A DNA stretch of 60,913 nucleotides from Alphaproteobacteria bacterium (GTDB lineage: Bacteria > Pseudomonadota > Alphaproteobacteria > Caulobacterales > Aquidulcibacteraceae), in the NCBI GenBank assembly GCA_016124255.1, contig WGOB01000009.1:1-60913 (forward strand). The letters run 5' to 3'. Shown here piece after piece: positions 44,284 to 56,173 of this stretch (positions are counted from its first letter, which is position 1; each line of letters starts with the position of its first letter). The notes beneath the pieces were generated by a model, which searched no databases, was not told the DNA's origin, and was given only the letters and a program-made list of their open reading frames with translations. The position numbers were made by a program, and so were the translations under genes.

Positions 44284-45799
44284 CCCGGCGGCGCGGGGCG
44301 CCGCCGCGCTCGCGCAGGACGGCGCCGTCGCCGCCGTCATCGACATCGGCTCGAACTCGGTGCGTCTGGTGATCTATCGCCTCGATGGGCGCGCCCCGAT
44401 TCCGATCCTCAATGAAAAGGTGATGGCGGGACTCGGGCGCGACATGCCGCAGACGCAGCGTCTTTCGCCCGCGGGCGTGGAGACGGCGCTGCGCGCGCTG
44501 CGCCGGTTCGCAGCCATCCTGGAGAGCCAGACGCTGCAATCGCTCCAGGTGGTGGCGACGGCGGCGGTGCGTGCGGCGGAAGACGGCGGCGCGTTTGCGG
44601 AGCGGGTGCGGCGCGAAACCGGGCTCACGCTGCGCATTCTCTCCGGCGAAGAAGAAGCGCGGCTTTCCGCGCTCGGCGTCCTCGGCGCGAAGCCGGATGC
44701 GTGCGGCGTCGTCGGCGACCTCGGCGGTTCGAGCCTTGAGTTGGTGGAGGTCGCGCAAGGGCGGCCGATGCCGGGGGAATCCTTCGCCGTCGGCCCGCTC
44801 GCGCTGATGCGCGAGGAGCCGTTTGATCCCCTGCGCGCTGCCGCCGCGATCGAGGCGGCGCTTGCCGACGCCAAGGCGCTGCATGGGCAGGGCGGGGATT
44901 TCTACGCTGTCGGCGGCGCGTGGCGCGCGATCGGGCGCATCGACATCGCGGTGAAGCAGCATCCGCTGCACATCCTCCAGCATTACGAGATGACGCGCGC
45001 GGAGGCGCTCAAGATCGCGGAATTCGTGCGCAAGCAGAGCCGGCGCTCGCTGGAGCGGCTGGAGGAGGCCGCCGCCAAGCGCGCCGATCTCCTGCCGTAC
45101 GCCGCGATCGCGCTGGAGCACATTCTGCAGCGCGGCAAATTTGAGCGCGTGATCCTCTCGTCCTTTGGGCTGCGCGAGGGATTGTTGTTCGACGCCATGC
45201 CGGTGGCGGCGGTGCGCGAGCATATCCTGGTTGCGAGCGCGGAGGCGTTTGCCGCGCCGACAGCGCCAGTGCGTGCGTTCGTGCGCGCGCTGGGGCCGTG
45301 GATCGCGCCGGTGTTCGTCGGCGAGGCGGCGGTGTTCGCGCCCGACCGCGATCCGCTGCTGCGCGAGGCGGCGGCGCGGATGGCGGACCTGGGCGGGATG
45401 CTGCATCCCGATCAACGCGACGAGTTGATTTTCGATCTCGTGGTGCGCGCGCCGCTGGCGGGCGTTTCCCATCGTGAGCGCGCGTTCCTCGCGGCGAGCG
45501 TCCATCACCGCTACACCAAGCGCCCGCCGCCGGCGCATACGATCGCCTATACCGCACTCCTGAGCGAAGAGGAGCGGCGTGCTGCGGCGACGGTGGGTGC
45601 TGCGTTGCGCCTTGGGTGCGATGCGGCCGGGCGGACAGAGGATCTGCTGGCGCGTTTCGCGCTGACGCGTGAGAGCGGCGCGTTGACGCTGAGCACGAGG
45701 GCGAAGGATGCGCATCTCGTCGGGGAGCAGGCGGAGCGGCGCCTCGATGCGCTCGGGGCGTTGCTCGGGCTATCGGTGCGCGTCGCGGCTGAAGGCTAG
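44261..45799 (+). CDS. ppx: exopolyphosphatase Ppx/GppA family
   Basis: This 512-residue ASKHA-fold phosphatase removes terminal phosphates from polyphosphate or pppGpp. The motifs are [27 protein letters not shown] and a C-terminal HD-like helical domain. ATG 44261 lies 23 bp before the ppk1 stop, indicating coupling of polyphosphate synthesis and turnover. Confidence 0.93.
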   Translation: MSDPVRIDPAARGAAALAQDGAVAAVIDIGSNSVRLVIYRLDGRAPIPILNEKVMAGLGRDMPQTQRLSPAGVETALRALRRFAAILESQTLQSLQVVATAAVRAAEDGGAFAERVRRETGLTLRILSGEEEARLSALGVLGAKPDACGVVGDLGGSSLELVEVAQGRPMPGESFAVGPLALMREEPFDPLRAAAAIEAALADAKALHGQGGDFYAVGGAWRAIGRIDIAVKQHPLHILQHYEMTRAEALKIAEFVRKQSRRSLERLEEAAAKRADLLPYAAIALEHILQRGKFERVILSSFGLREGLLFDAMPVAAVREHILVASAEAFAAPTAPVRAFVRALGPWIAPVFVGEAAVFAPDRDPLLREAAARMADLGGMLHPDQRDELIFDLVVRAPLAGVSHRERAFLAASVHHRYTKRPPPAHTIAYTALLSEEERRAAATVGAALRLGCDAAGRTEDLLARFALTRESGALTLSTRAKDAHLVGEQAERRLDALGALLGLSVRVAAEG

Positions 45800-45808
45800 A
45801 GCCGACGC

Positions 45809-46957
45809 TCAGCGCACCTCTTCAACCGCGACCTTGCCTTGGCTGATCGTCAGCGCGAGTTTGCCCTGCTTGAGCGCGATCGCCTTCTCCCCGAACACGT
45901 CGCGGCGCCATCCGCGCAGGGCGGCCACGTCGGCCGTGTCAGAGGCGGCGATCGATTCCACATCGGCGGCGTTGGCGATGAGGCGCGGCGCAACGCCGTG
46001 CGCTTCGGCTTCCGTGCGCAGTAGCACTTTGAGCAATTCGATCGTTGGCCCGAGTCCAGAGGGCAGAGGCGGCGCGCGTTGCACCAGCGGCGGCCTGCGC
46101 TCACCCGACAGGGCCTGGTCGACGGCGCGCACGAGTTCTTGGCCGGCGCGGGAATTGCCGAACCCCTTGGGCACGGTGCGCAACCGCTCAAGCGCTGCGG
46201 CTGAGCGCGGGCGCTGTTCTGCGATCTCCTGCAGCGCGTCGTCCTTGAGGATCCGGCCGCGCGGCACGTCGCGCGCCTGCGCCTGGCGTTCGCGCCAGGC
46301 CGCGGCGGCTTCGAGCACGACGAGGTAATCGCCTGAGGTCTTGCGCAGCTTGAGGCGGCGCCAGGCGTTCTCTGGCGCAGTGTCGTAGATCTCGGGATCG
46401 GTCAGGCCGGCGAGCTCTTCGCTGATCCAGTCCGTCCGTCCCTGCGCCTGGAGGCGATCGCGCATCAGCGGGTAAAGGTCGCGCAGGTGGGTGACATCCG
46501 CCAATGCATAGGTGAGCTGCGCTTCCGAGAGCGGGCGGCGGCCCCAATCGGTGAAGCGGTGGGACTTGTCGATCCGCCGCCCGAGCATGCCCTGCACGAG
46601 GGAATCGTAGGAGATCGAATCGCCGAGCCCCACCGCCATCGCGCCGATCTGGGCGTCGAAGATCGGGGCCGGCAGGGCGCCCATCAGATTGAGGAAAATT
46701 TCCAGATCCTGGCGCGCGGCGTGGAAGACCTTGAGCGTGGTGGGCTTGGCCATCAGCGCCAGAAACGGCTGGAGATCGATGTCGGGGGCGAGCGGATCGA
46801 TCAGCGCCTCGGCGCCGGGGGCCGCCGCCTGGACCAGGCAGAGCTTGGGCCAGTAGGTGCTCTCGCGCATGAACTCGGTGTCCACCGCGACAAAGGGGGC
46901 GTCTGCGAGCGTCGCGCAGGCGGCGGCGAGCTCTTGCGTCGTTCTGATCAGCTGCAT
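45809..46957 (-). CDS. rnd: ribonuclease D
   Basis: This 382-residue 3'-5' exonuclease for tRNA maturation shows FVAVDTEFMRESTYWPKLCL, FHAARQDLEIF and YALADVTHLRDLYPLM, followed by an HRDC domain near residues 210-290. In the last motif the DEDDy Tyr is His (DVTHL), a pattern typical of alphaproteobacterial Rnd. The ATG at 46957 is chosen because it starts the fold; the frame runs further upstream without a site. Confidence 0.93.
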   Translation of the reverse strand: MQLIRTTQELAAACATLADAPFVAVDTEFMRESTYWPKLCLVQAAAPGAEALIDPLAPDIDLQPFLALMAKPTTLKVFHAARQDLEIFLNLMGALPAPIFDAQIGAMAVGLGDSISYDSLVQGMLGRRIDKSHRFTDWGRRPLSEAQLTYALADVTHLRDLYPLMRDRLQAQGRTDWISEELAGLTDPEIYDTAPENAWRRLKLRKTSGDYLVVLEAAAAWRERQAQARDVPRGRILKDDALQEIAEQRPRSAAALERLRTVPKGFGNSRAGQELVRAVDQALSGERRPPLVQRAPPLPSGLGPTIELLKVLLRTEAEAHGVAPRLIANAADVESIAASDTADVAALRGWRRDVFGEKAIALKQGKLALTISQGKVAVEEVR

Positions 46958-47094
46958 GAGCGGGGTCTCATGCGGCCCACGAGCGCCTCGGGTCAAGCCG
47001 GGGGGCGGGGGCTGCGGTCGCGCTTGACAAGCCAAACCGGGCCATGCGCTCTCTCGCGCCTTTCGTTCAGCCCCGTCGTTCCTGGAGACCAATG

Positions 47095-48894
47095 ATGCAC
47101 CCGTACCGATCCCACACGTGCGGCGCGCTGCGCCCCGCGGATGCGGGAAAGACCGTCCGTCTGGCGGGCTGGGTGCATCGCAAGCGGGACCATGGCGGGC
47201 TTCTGTTCGTCGACCTGCGCGACAATGAGGGGCTGACCCAGATCGTGATCGCGCCGTCGAGCAAGGCGTTCGCCGCGGCCGAGCGCGTGCGCGCGGAGAG
47301 CGTGATCAGCGTCGACGGCAAGGTGGTGGAGCGCGCGGGCGACACGGTGAACCCGAACCTGCCGACGGGCGGCGTCGAAGTGCAGGCGAGCGGGTTCGAG
47401 GTGCTGGGCGCGGCCGAGGAATTGCCGCTGCCGGTGTTCGGGGAGCCGGACTATCCCGAAGACATCCGGCTCAAGTACCGCTTCCTCGATCTGCGACGCG
47501 AGACGCTGCACAAGTCGATCCTGCTGCGCAGCCAGGTGATTGCATCGCTCCGCAGACGGATGATCGATCAGGGCTTCGTGGAGTTCCAGACGCCAATCCT
47601 GACGGCGTCCTCTCCCGAAGGCGCGCGGGATTTTCTCGTGCCGTCGCGGCTGCATCCGGGGAAATTCTACGCGCTGCCGCAGGCGCCGCAGCAGTTCAAG
47701 CAGCTCTTGATGGTCGCGGGCTTTGACAAGTACTTCCAGATCGCGCCGTGCTTCCGCGACGAGGACGCGCGCGCGGATCGTTCGCCGGGCGAGTTTTATC
47801 AGCTCGATTTCGAGATGAGCTTCGTCACCCAGGAGGACGTGTTCAACGCGATCGAGCCGGTGCTCGCGGGCGTGTTCGAGGAATTCGGGCAAGGAAAGCG
47901 CGTCACCAAGGCCGGGAAGTTCCCGCGCATTCCGTACGCGGAAGCGATCGCGAAATACGGCTCCGACAAGCCCGACCTGCGCAACCCGCTCGTCCTGCGG
48001 GACGTGAGCGCGCATTTCAAAGGCTCGGGCTTCAAAGTGTTCGCGACCATGTTGGAGAAGGCGGGCAACGCCGTGTGGGCGATCCCCGCGCCCGGCGGCG
48101 GTTCGCGCGCGTTCTGCGACAAGATGAATTCCTGGGCGCAGAGCGAAGGGCAGCCGGGCTTGGGCTACATCTTTTGGCGCGACGGCGAGGAGGGCGGCGC
48201 GGGGCCGATCGCGAAGAATATCGGTGCGGAGCGGACCAGCGCCATTCGCGATCAGCTCGGCCTCAAGGTCGGCGATGCGGCGTTCTTCGTCGCCGGCGAT
48301 CCGAGCGTGTTCTACAGGTTCGCCGGCCTCGCGCGGAACAAGGTGGCGGACGAACTCAGCCTCAGCGACAAAGACCAGTTCGCGTTCTGCTGGATCGTCG
48401 ATTTCCCGATGTACGAGTGGAGCGAAGAGGAGAAGAGGATCGACTTCTCGCACAACCCGTTCTCGATGCCGAATTTCGATCACGCGAAATTCCTCACGCT
48501 CGATCCGAAGGACAAAGAGACGATCCTCGCCATCACCGCGTTCCAGTACGACATCGTCTGCAACGGCGTGGAGCTCTCGTCCGGCGCGATCCGGAACCAC
48601 AAGCCCGAGATCATGATCAAGGCGTTCGAAATCGCGGGCTACGGCCAGGAGGTCGTGGAAGGAAAGTTCGGCGGCATGCTGAACGCGTTTCGCTACGGCG
48701 CGCCGCCGCACGGGGGATCGGCGCCGGGCGTCGACCGCATCGTGATGCTGCTCGCGGGCGTGGAGAACATCCGCGAAGTGATCGTGTTCCCGTTCAATCA
48801 GCAGGCGCAGGATCTGATGATGAATGCGCCGGGCGAGGTGACGCCGAAGCAGCTGCGTGAACTGCACATCCGCGTGCTCGAACCGAAGACCTAG
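47095..48894 (+). CDS. aspS: aspartyl-tRNA synthetase
   Basis: This 599-residue class II synthetase has an OB-fold anticodon-binding domain ([20 protein letters not shown]), motif 2 in [19 protein letters not shown], a bacterial insertion (GAD) domain, and motif 3 [13 protein letters not shown]. ATGs at 47092 and 47095 both follow GGAG; 47095 has better spacing. No gatCAB is in the window, so Asp/Asn discrimination cannot be judged. Confidence 0.96.
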   Translation: MHPYRSHTCGALRPADAGKTVRLAGWVHRKRDHGGLLFVDLRDNEGLTQIVIAPSSKAFAAAERVRAESVISVDGKVVERAGDTVNPNLPTGGVEVQASGFEVLGAAEELPLPVFGEPDYPEDIRLKYRFLDLRRETLHKSILLRSQVIASLRRRMIDQGFVEFQTPILTASSPEGARDFLVPSRLHPGKFYALPQAPQQFKQLLMVAGFDKYFQIAPCFRDEDARADRSPGEFYQLDFEMSFVTQEDVFNAIEPVLAGVFEEFGQGKRVTKAGKFPRIPYAEAIAKYGSDKPDLRNPLVLRDVSAHFKGSGFKVFATMLEKAGNAVWAIPAPGGGSRAFCDKMNSWAQSEGQPGLGYIFWRDGEEGGAGPIAKNIGAERTSAIRDQLGLKVGDAAFFVAGDPSVFYRFAGLARNKVADELSLSDKDQFAFCWIVDFPMYEWSEEEKRIDFSHNPFSMPNFDHAKFLTLDPKDKETILAITAFQYDIVCNGVELSSGAIRNHKPEIMIKAFEIAGYGQEVVEGKFGGMLNAFRYGAPPHGGSAPGVDRIVMLLAGVENIREVIVFPFNQQAQDLMMNAPGEVTPKQLRELHIRVLEPKT

Positions 48895-48903
48895 GCGCGG
48901 CGC

Positions 48904-49398
48904 ATGGCGATCGACTTCAAGCGTCTGCGTCTCGCGCTGGCCGAGCTGTCGAAGATGCCGGCGCCGTTTGAGGGCGGCTGTCTTTGCGGCGCGGTCCGTT
49001 ATCGCTGTGAGGCCGCGCCGCTGTGGAGCGGGCATTGCCACTGCAACGCCTGCAAGAAGCTGAGCGGGGCGCCGTTCACGACCGCGTTCACGGTCCGCAC
49101 TGAGCATTTCCATGCGCTGTGCGGCGACATACTCTCGTTTTCGCGGACGACCGAAAACGGCCAGGGCGTGCGCTCGCGACGGTGCGCGGGGTGCGGGGTG
49201 TGGGTGTGGGCCGAGCGCGACGCGCGTCCCGATTTTCGCGCCGTGTTGGCGACGACGCTGGATGACCCGCGCGCGCTGCCGCTGGTGGCGCACGCTTATG
49301 TCAGCGAGGCGCTGCCGTGGACGCCGCTCGATCCGGCGCTCGCACACTTCCAGAAAATGCCGGAAGACGAACTGCCCGCGCCGCGCGCGCAGACTTAG
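48904..49398 (+). CDS. GFA/CENP-V-fold zinc protein
   Basis: This 164-residue protein has the glutathione-dependent formaldehyde-activating enzyme fold: [26 protein letters not shown] and [11 protein letters not shown] provide the zinc-binding cysteines. Many members lack the founding activity. It starts 9 bp after aspS and is likely co-transcribed. Substrate unknown. Confidence 0.85.
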   Translation: MAIDFKRLRLALAELSKMPAPFEGGCLCGAVRYRCEAAPLWSGHCHCNACKKLSGAPFTTAFTVRTEHFHALCGDILSFSRTTENGQGVRSRRCAGCGVWVWAERDARPDFRAVLATTLDDPRALPLVAHAYVSEALPWTPLDPALAHFQKMPEDELPAPRAQT

Positions 49399-52154
49399 CG
49401 TCCCGCTGCTGCGCCTTGCCAGTTGCAGGCTTCGCAAGACCAGAGGTTGCCCGCGCCCGTCAATGTGAAGCTGCCGCAGGAGGGGCAGGCTTCGCCGAGA
49501 TAGCCGTCCGCGTTCGCCGGCGCGCCAGCGTCGCCCTTTGCGCGCGGCTTCAGCATGACGAGATTGTCCGGCGTCTGTCCGCGCGAGAAGCCGCGTGAGA
49601 TGAGGCGGGCCGCCTCCTGCGCTTCCACAGCGCGGCGGCTGATGCCGTCCTGGCGCGCTTCGAACGGATCGACATGGGCGAGGTCAGTGCGGTTGAGATA
49701 GCTCACAGCCAGTTCGCGGAAGATGTAGTCCAGGATCGAGGTGGCGTGGCGGACGCTGTCATTGCCGCGCACTTCGCCCGAGGGCTCGAAGCGTGTGAAC
49801 ACGAAGGCGTCGACATATTCTTCCAGCGGCACGCCGTATTGCAGGCCGATTGAGATCGCGACGGCGAAATTGTTCATCAGCGAGCGGAAGGCGGCGCCTT
49901 CCTTGTGCATGTCGAGGAAGATTTCGCCAAGGGCGCCGTCGTCATATTCGCCGGTGTGCAGATAGACTTTGTGGCCGCCGACGGAGGCCTTCTGGATATA
50001 GCCTTTGCGCCGATCGGGCAGGCGGCGGCGCTCGCCGCCGCGCTCGACGATCTTCTCGACCACGCGCTCGACGATGGTTTCCGCCTCGGCGCTAAGCTCG
50101 GGCAAGGGTGCAAGCTCGATCGGCGGGAGCGGCGGCAGCGTGAAGTGAACGAGTTGCACGCCTGCGGCGCCGGCGCGTCGCGCGATCGCGTCGCTGTCTT
50201 CGTCGGCGGCAAGCGCGGCTTCGATCACGAACGGGCCGAAGGCGAACGGGGCCACCGCTTCCGCCATTGCAAGGCGGGCGTCGGCGCCGATCGCGCCTGC
50301 GGGTGCGAAAATCTTACGCTGCGCCTCGCTCAGATGCGGCGCGGCGACAAGCGAACCTGCGCCCATGCAGTGGCTTTCCGCGGCGGCGATATCGGCTTCG
50401 CTGAAGCCGAGCGTCATGAGCAGATCGCCGCGCTTGCCGGCGGCGACGTCGGGCGGGAGCTTCAGCACGCGCTCGCAGAAATCGGCGCCGACCACGAGGG
50501 GATGCACCGCCGCGCGCAGCGAGAGCGCGTCGCGGGCGGCTTCCTCCACCGCCTGGAGCGCCGGATCGGTGAAGCCTTTGCGGCGCAGCGCCTCCAGATT
50601 GAGGCCGGGCGCGCCTGCGAAACTGCGGCGGCCCTCGACATGGGTGAGGATCGCGGCGCGCTCTGCGTCGCTGACGCCCAAGCGCTCAAGGGCCATGGCG
50701 GCGGCGTCGCTGAGGCGGCGGCCGAAGCCGCCGTCGGTGCGCGCGCCATAGCCGCAGGCGTCCATCATCGGCGAAAGGCCGCCGCCGTCGACGTCGAGCA
50801 AGCGCGCGGCTTCCCGCGCGGGCGCGAGCGCGATGAGCGACAGGTTGCGCATGCGCTTCGGCTTGAGCTCCGCCCACAGCGCCTTTGCGGCGGCGGCGGT
50901 CGCGGCGAACACGCCCTGCAGATCCGGCGCCGCCGCGATGGCTTCGCGCGCCTGCGTGAGCCGCGTTTCGAACGCGCGCTTGGCGGTTTGCCAGCCGTCG
51001 GCGGCGCCGAGTTCTTCAGCGCGCGCGGCGCTTTCGCCGATCGCGGCGCCGGTGACGAGCGCGATGAGCGCGGCGGCGGCGGCGCGGCCAGCGTCGCTGT
51101 CATAGGCAAGACCAGCGCGCGTGAGCGCGGCGCTGAGACCCACGATGCGGATGGAGATCGCGCGGTCGCGCAAGGCCGCGTCGCCGTCGATTGCATCGAG
51201 CGCTGCATCGAGCGCTGATGTCAGGGCGCGCGTTGTCGCAATCAACGCGTCGCAGTCGAACGCGCCGTCCGCATTGAAGAAGCGGTCGAGCGCCAATGTT
51301 CCGCCTACGGTGCACTGTGCGGCGTCGCCGGCGCAGGCGCCGCCCGGATCGGCGGCGGCGGCGCTGGTGAGGCGCATGCGGCCCCCCTTGCTTGCGATCG
51401 CGACGCGCGGCGCGGAGAGCCCTGCTTCCGCCGCCGCGAGAAAGGCGCCGCGGGAAGCTGCGCCGCGGAGCGCGGCGCTCAGATCGGCATCGGGCGCGCC
51501 GGCCTGACGGGCGGCGCGCGCCTTCCGCGCCACCGCTGGCGCGGCTGGATCAAGCCCGTTTCGCACCGCCTCGATGGCGAGATCGGCCAACGCGGCGTCG
51601 ATGGCGCGGGCGCCGGCTTCTTGCGCGGCCGCCCGGCGCGTCCGGGCCTCATGGGCGTCCGCGATGGGATTTTCACCGACGTCGCAGATGAGCGCGCCTG
51701 CCGCATCGCCGGCGAGCCGGGCTGCGGCGTCGATCAGGTCGAGCGCGGCGGGGCTTGGCGCGCCGCGGATGATGACCTGGGCGCCGCTGCGCAAGGCCGC
51801 CTGCGCCTGCATGAGGGCGGCGGTTTCGTCCTGGCCGGGCCCCGGCCAGACGATCAGGCATCCGGAGGCGTCGCCAGTCGCCGCCGCGGCGTCGACGGCG
51901 ATGCGGCGGGCGAGAAGCGCGGCGATGAAGGGCTCGATATGGTCGCCTTCGACAAGCCGGGCCGCCAAGCCGGCGATCCCGTCTTTCAGGCTGAGCGCGT
52001 CGCCGCCGTCCGCGGCGAGGCCCGCCTCGACGGCCCCGATGACCGCCGCGTCGCTCCAGGCGGCCGGCGCTTCGATGAGCGCTGCGGGGCCGTCTTCCTC
52101 GATTTCGATAAGGCGCTGCGCCCAATCGGCGGCCTCGATCGCCTCGACGTTCAT
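49395..52154 (-). CDS. NrdJ-related TSCPD-domain protein without intact catalytic barrel
   Basis: This 919-residue protein matches the C-terminal part of B12-dependent ribonucleotide reductase: [20 protein letters not shown], a TSCPD-type domain at about residues 715-850 ([20 protein letters not shown]), and a C-terminal zinc ribbon (CPSCGSFTL and WSCEACNW). The preceding 700 residues are Ala-rich and helical with weak echoes of NrdJ ([11 protein letters not shown]), but none of the reductase barrel motifs or catalytic cysteines are visible. It could regulate or partner a true NrdJ elsewhere. It has a normal frame throughout, so it is not an obvious pseudogene. Confidence 0.75.
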   Translation of the reverse strand: MNVEAIEAADWAQRLIEIEEDGPAALIEAPAAWSDAAVIGAVEAGLAADGGDALSLKDGIAGLAARLVEGDHIEPFIAALLARRIAVDAAAATGDASGCLIVWPGPGQDETAALMQAQAALRSGAQVIIRGAPSPAALDLIDAAARLAGDAAGALICDVGENPIADAHEARTRRAAAQEAGARAIDAALADLAIEAVRNGLDPAAPAVARKARAARQAGAPDADLSAALRGAASRGAFLAAAEAGLSAPRVAIASKGGRMRLTSAAAADPGGACAGDAAQCTVGGTLALDRFFNADGAFDCDALIATTRALTSALDAALDAIDGDAALRDRAISIRIVGLSAALTRAGLAYDSDAGRAAAAALIALVTGAAIGESAARAEELGAADGWQTAKRAFETRLTQAREAIAAAPDLQGVFAATAAAAKALWAELKPKRMRNLSLIALAPAREAARLLDVDGGGLSPMMDACGYGARTDGGFGRRLSDAAAMALERLGVSDAERAAILTHVEGRRSFAGAPGLNLEALRRKGFTDPALQAVEEAARDALSLRAAVHPLVVGADFCERVLKLPPDVAAGKRGDLLMTLGFSEADIAAAESHCMGAGSLVAAPHLSEAQRKIFAPAGAIGADARLAMAEAVAPFAFGPFVIEAALAADEDSDAIARRAGAAGVQLVHFTLPPLPPIELAPLPELSAEAETIVERVVEKIVERGGERRRLPDRRKGYIQKASVGGHKVYLHTGEYDDGALGEIFLDMHKEGAAFRSLMNNFAVAISIGLQYGVPLEEYVDAFVFTRFEPSGEVRGNDSVRHATSILDYIFRELAVSYLNRTDLAHVDPFEARQDGISRRAVEAQEAARLISRGFSRGQTPDNLVMLKPRAKGDAGAPANADGYLGEACPSCGSFTLTGAGNLWSCEACNWQGAAAGR
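51193..51216 (-). repeat. 12-bp tandem repeat in coding region
   Basis: GCATCGAGCGCT occurs twice in a row within the NrdJ-related gene, encoding Ala-Leu-Asp-Ala repeats. It keeps the frame. Confidence 0.9.
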
Positions 52155-52260
52155 GAATCACTCCCGTGCTTGATGCGAGACTAGGGGCGCCGATCATTTC
52201 GGATCAAGACCTAGTATCGAACTGTTCACAAGGGCCACTAGATGTGGTCGGAAGGGTCCG

Positions 52261-52719
52261 ATGGACGCGCGCAGGGCCCTCGGGCATAAGAAGCGGCGCG
52301 TCTCGCTCGGAAAGGCCTCAGTTTTGTCCCTGCTCGCCCGCATCTTCACGTGGTGGAACGGCGCCACGCTTGGCGCCCTCTTCGACATCGGACGGCGCGG
52401 GGCGTTCGTCGGCGAGGATGAACAGGGCAATCGCTATTATGAGGAACGCCGTCCGAGCCTGGAGGGCCGCAAGCGCCGGTATGTGGTCTACAAAGGCCTG
52501 GCGGAGGCGTCGCGGGTGCCGCCGGACTGGCATGGCTGGATGCATCATATCGTCCAGGACCCGCCCACGATCGCGCCGCTGCCGCGGAAGCGCTGGGAAA
52601 TCCCGCACCGGCCCAATCTCACCGGCACCGCCTACGCCTATCGCCCGCCAGGCTCGCTTGCGCGCGGCGGAGCGCGCGCGCCCGCCACGGGCGACTACGA
52701 GGCCTGGAAACCGGATTGA
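52261..52719 (+). CDS. NADH:ubiquinone oxidoreductase subunit NDUFA12 family
   Basis: This 152-residue protein is the complex I accessory subunit shared by alphaproteobacteria and mitochondria. TWWNGATLGALFDIGRRGAFVG and WHGWMHHIVQDPP are family marks. It probably sits on the peripheral arm. The ATG at 52261 follows GGAAGGG. DUF2155 follows after 42 bp; this pairing is conserved. Confidence 0.93.
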   Translation: MDARRALGHKKRRVSLGKASVLSLLARIFTWWNGATLGALFDIGRRGAFVGEDEQGNRYYEERRPSLEGRKRRYVVYKGLAEASRVPPDWHGWMHHIVQDPPTIAPLPRKRWEIPHRPNLTGTAYAYRPPGSLARGGARAPATGDYEAWKPD

Positions 52720-52761
52720 GGTTTGCGTTCACGCTGCAACGTCCGCAGGAGGCGGCCGAGG

Positions 52762-53139
52762 ATGACCATGATGATTCGCGCGTTATTCGCCGCACTGGCG
52801 CTTGCGCTGCTTCCGGCTGCGCCCGCGTTTGCACAGACGGCTGTGCTGCGCGGGCTCGACAAGGTGACGGGCCACGCGCGCGACTTCAACGCGCCGATCG
52901 GCCGGCCGGTGCGCTACGGCACGCTGGAGATCATCGCGCGATCCTGTGTGCGGTCGCCGCCGGAAGAGCCGCCGGAGACCAAGATTTTCGTGGAAGTGTT
53001 CGATCATCCGATCGCGCGCCAGGATGAGGAGCGGCCGCGCCGCGAGGTGTTCTCGGGGTGGCTGTTCGCATCGAGCCCCGGCGTCTCGGCGATCGAGCAT
53101 CCAGTCTACGACATCTGGGCGATCAATTGCAGGGCATAA
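52762..53139 (+). CDS. DUF2155 family periplasmic protein
   Basis: This 125-residue protein has a signal peptide (ending AFAQ) and the DUF2155 domain: [19 protein letters not shown], two Cys (about 62 and 123) that could form a disulphide, and [11 protein letters not shown] at the end. Starts at 52762, 52768 or 52771 are all possible; the first keeps GGAGG spacing. Its end overlaps the convergent aat by 34 bp. Role unknown. Confidence 0.85.
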   Translation: MTMMIRALFAALALALLPAAPAFAQTAVLRGLDKVTGHARDFNAPIGRPVRYGTLEIIARSCVRSPPEEPPETKIFVEVFDHPIARQDEERPRREVFSGWLFASSPGVSAIEHPVYDIWAINCRA

Positions 53140-53759
53140 GCGCCTGACATCGGATCGGGCGCGCGAGCGAAACGCCCGTCTCGTGCAAGCGCATCCTCGA
53201 GCATCCGATGAAACGCGGCGCGCGGCAGCTCGACTGCCCCGAACTGCTCCAGATGCTCGGTCATGAATTGCGTGTCGAGCAGAGCGAAACCGCCTGCGAT
53301 CAAGCGTGCGACCAGATGCACGAGGCATACCTTGCTGGCGTCGCGCGCGGTGGAGAACATGCTCTCGCCGAAAAACGCGCCGCCGAGCGCGACGCCGTAG
53401 AGCCCGCCGACGAGAACGCCGTGGCGCCGCGCTTCGACGCTGTGGGCGAAGCCGCGACGATGCAGGTCTCCGTAGAGCGAGCGGATAAGCGGGTTGATCC
53501 AGGTTTCTTCGCGGCCGGCGCGCGGCGCGGCGCAGCCGTCGATGACGCCGGCGAAGTCGCGATCGACGGTGACGGTGAACCGTTCGCTGCGGACGGTGCG
53601 CGCAAGACGCCGCGCGGCGTGGAAGCCGTTGAGCGGCAGGATCGCGCGCCATTCGGGATCGACGAAGAAGAGGCCGGGATCGTCGCGCCGTTCCGCCATC
53701 GGAAAGACGCCGCGGCGGTAGCAGCCGAGCAATTCCTCAGGGCCGAATGCACGCGACAC
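53106..53759 (-). CDS. aat: leucyl/phenylalanyl-tRNA-protein transferase
   Basis: Aat adds Leu or Phe to N-terminal Lys/Arg for the N-degron pathway. The 217-residue protein shows [12 protein letters not shown] at the start, [20 protein letters not shown], and FFGESMFS. It starts at GTG 53759, 12 bp after accC. Placement after accBC is typical. Confidence 0.94.
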   Translation of the reverse strand: MSRAFGPEELLGCYRRGVFPMAERRDDPGLFFVDPEWRAILPLNGFHAARRLARTVRSERFTVTVDRDFAGVIDGCAAPRAGREETWINPLIRSLYGDLHRRGFAHSVEARRHGVLVGGLYGVALGGAFFGESMFSTARDASKVCLVHLVARLIAGGFALLDTQFMTEHLEQFGAVELPRAAFHRMLEDALARDGRFARAPDPMSGAYALQLIAQMS

Positions 53760-53771
53760 CGGTTGCTTCCG

Positions 53772-55121
53772 CTATTCTTTCGGGCTCGCTGCGAGGTGCT
53801 CTTCGAGCCAGTGGATGTGATAATTCCCGTCCAGGACGTCGGCCTCCTGAATGAGGCGGAGGAAGAGCGGGGCGGTGGTGTCGACGCCGAGGATCACCAT
53901 TTCGTCGAGCGCACGGCGCAGCCGCATCATGCAATCGTTGCGGTCGCGTCCGTGGACGATGAGTTTGCCGATCAAGGAGTCGTAGTAGGGCGGGATCTGG
54001 TAGCCGGCGTAGATCGCGCTATCGAGGCGTACGCCGAGACCGCCCGGCGAGTGGAAGCTGGTGATCATGCCCGGCGACGGCGCAAACGTCTCGGGATGCT
54101 CCGCATTGATGCGGCACTCGATGGCGTGGCCGCTGAAGCGGATGTCGCCCTGCTTGAACGACAGCGGCTCGCCGTGCGCGATGCGGATTTGCTCGCGCAC
54201 GAGATCGATGCCGGTGACCATTTCCGTGACCGGATGCTCGACCTGCAGGCGGGTGTTCATTTCGATGAAGTAGAATTCGCCGTCCTCGAAGAGATACTCG
54301 ACCGTGCCGACGCCAAGATAGCCGAGCTTCTTGATCGCCTTGGCGGTGATCTCGCCGATCTGGGCGCGCTGATCGGCGTTGAGCGCCGGTGAGGGCGCTT
54401 CTTCGAGGATTTTCTGGTGGCGGCGCTGCAGCGAACAATCGCGTTCGCCCAGATGCGCAACGTGGCCCTTGGAATCCGCGATCACCTGGATCTCGATGTG
54501 GCGCGGGCGCTCCAGATATTTCTCAAGATAAACGGCGTCGTCGCCGAAAGCGGCTTTTGCTTCGGCCCGGGCGGTGGAGAGCGCTTCGCCCAATTGCTCG
54601 GCGCTGCGGGCGATCTTCATGCCGCGTCCGCCGCCGCCGGCAGCGGCCTTCACCAGGAGCGGAAAGCCGATCGATTTGGCGACCTTGCGCGCCTCGGCGT
54701 CGTTGGCGACGCCGCCGTCCGAGCCAGGCACGACGGGGATGCCAACCTCGGCGACCGCCTTCTTCGCCGCGATCTTGTCTCCCATCAGCCGGATGTGTTC
54801 GGCGCGCGGGCCGATGAACGTCATGCCGTGCTGTTCGACGATCTCGGCGAACTTCGCATTCTCCGACAAGAAGCCGTAGCCAGGGTGGATCGCATCGGCC
54901 TCGGTGATTTCCGCCGCCGTGATGATCGCGGGGATGTGCAGATAGGATTTCGCCGCGGGCGGCGGGCCGATGCAGACGCTTTCGTCCGCCAGGCGCACCC
55001 ACATGGCGTTTGCGTCGGCGGTGGAATGCACCGCGACCGTCGCGATGCCCATCTCCTTGCACGCGCGGTTGATGCGCAGCGCGATCTCGCCGCGGTTCGC
55101 GATCAGGACCTTTTCGAACAC
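53772..55121 (-). CDS. accC: biotin carboxylase subunit of acetyl-CoA carboxylase
   Basis: AccC carboxylates biotin on AccB with ATP and bicarbonate. The 449-residue ATP-grasp protein shows [10 protein letters not shown], the Gly-rich loop [12 protein letters not shown], and [14 protein letters not shown]. It lies 4 bp after accB. Length and motifs are standard. Confidence 0.96.
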   Translation of the reverse strand: MFEKVLIANRGEIALRINRACKEMGIATVAVHSTADANAMWVRLADESVCIGPPPAAKSYLHIPAIITAAEITEADAIHPGYGFLSENAKFAEIVEQHGMTFIGPRAEHIRLMGDKIAAKKAVAEVGIPVVPGSDGGVANDAEARKVAKSIGFPLLVKAAAGGGGRGMKIARSAEQLGEALSTARAEAKAAFGDDAVYLEKYLERPRHIEIQVIADSKGHVAHLGERDCSLQRRHQKILEEAPSPALNADQRAQIGEITAKAIKKLGYLGVGTVEYLFEDGEFYFIEMNTRLQVEHPVTEMVTGIDLVREQIRIAHGEPLSFKQGDIRFSGHAIECRINAEHPETFAPSPGMITSFHSPGGLGVRLDSAIYAGYQIPPYYDSLIGKLIVHGRDRNDCMMRLRRALDEMVILGVDTTAPLFLRLIQEADVLDGNYHIHWLEEHLAASPKE

Positions 55122-55125
55122 CGCG

Positions 55126-55596
55126 CTACTCGACCAGCGCCAGCGCCTCGCCGAACTCGACGGGCTGGCGATCGGCGACCAGAACGCGCTTGACGACGCC
55201 TGCGCGCGGCGCCGGGATCGGGTTGAACGTCTTCATCGCTTCCACAATCATCAACGTCTGGCCCTCGCTGACGCTGTCGCCTTCCTTCACGAACGGGGCG
55301 GATTCGGGGTCGGGCGAGAGGTAGATCGTGCCGACCATAGGGGAGGTGACCGCGCCTGGGTGCTGGCGGAAGTCGCTCGCCTGGACAGGCGCGGGCGCAG
55401 TCGGGGCTGGCGCGGGCGCTGCAGCGAGGGGCGCGGCCGCGACCGGCGACGCTGCGGCAAGCACGCCGCGCGACAGGCGCAGCTTGAGTTCGCCCTGTTC
55501 GTACTCGATCTCGCTCAACCCGGTGTCTTGAAGGATCGCGGCGAGTTCGCGCACGACCGAAGGGTCAAGCGGGGCGCCGGGCTTCTTTTCGCTCAT
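55126..55596 (-). CDS. accB: biotin carboxyl carrier protein
   Basis: This 156-residue carrier has an N-terminal domain, an Ala/Pro-rich linker (residues about 55-80), and the biotinyl domain with the target Lys in [13 protein letters not shown] 55596 follows GGAG and lies 14 bp past aroQ; the longer in-frame start at 55614 overlaps the aroQ stop. It is coupled to accC. Confidence 0.95.
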   Translation of the reverse strand: MSEKKPGAPLDPSVVRELAAILQDTGLSEIEYEQGELKLRLSRGVLAAASPVAAAPLAAAPAPAPTAPAPVQASDFRQHPGAVTSPMVGTIYLSPDPESAPFVKEGDSVSEGQTLMIVEAMKTFNPIPAPRAGVVKRVLVADRQPVEFGEALALVE

Positions 55597-55610
55597 TTTT
55601 GCTCCATTTT

Positions 55611-56072
55611 TCATGAGCCCGGGCGCTCCGCCGCGGTCAACAACACCGCGGCGGCGTCGATGGCGAGAATATAGGAATGCGCGCCGAAGCCGGCGATCAC
55701 GCCTTTGGCGACGGGCGCCACGTGCGAGACATGTCTGAAGGCCTCACGCGCAGCCGGATTGCTCAGATGAATTTCGATGACGGGGATGGCGATTGCAGCG
55801 ACGGCGTCGCGAAGCGCCACGGATGTGTGCGTGTACGCCCCAGGATTGAAGAGCACGAGTGCGGCGTTTTCCCGCGCTTCGTGAAGCCAGTCGATGAGTT
55901 CACCTTCGTGGTTCGATTGCCGAAACACCAGGTCGCGGCCATGAGCGCTCGCCCGCGCCCGGCAAGCGGCCTCGATATCGGCGAGGGTGTCGCGGCCGTA
56001 CACCTCCGGCTCGCGCACGCCGAGCAGATTGAGGTTGGGCCCGTTCAGCACATGGATGGGCTTTGGAGACAT
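55611..56072 (-). CDS. aroQ: type II 3-dehydroquinate dehydratase
   Basis: AroQ dehydrates 3-dehydroquinate in the shikimate pathway. The 153-residue protein shows [50 protein letters not shown] and [14 protein letters not shown]. The catalytic Tyr and His regions are conserved. It heads the aroQ-accB-accC-aat series. Confidence 0.95.
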   Translation of the reverse strand: MSPKPIHVLNGPNLNLLGVREPEVYGRDTLADIEAACRARASAHGRDLVFRQSNHEGELIDWLHEARENAALVLFNPGAYTHTSVALRDAVAAIAIPVIEIHLSNPAAREAFRHVSHVAPVAKGVIAGFGAHSYILAIDAAAVLLTAAERPGS

Positions 56073-56173
56073 CGGCGGATGCAGGCTCTGCTGGGCGAGG
56101 CGGGGGTTGCCAGACAGCCGGGCCGTTGCGCCGTGCGGCGCAGCGCCCTAACTCGGGCGCGATAGGAATGCCG

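Noticed and set aside
51193-51216. 12-bp tandem repeats as part of a CRISPR or minisatellite
   Set aside because: Only two copies, no spacers, fully inside a coding frame.
49395-52154. Treating the NrdJ-like gene as a pseudogene
   Set aside because: The frame is open over 919 codons with conserved ends and normal codon use, so a functional paralogue is more likely.
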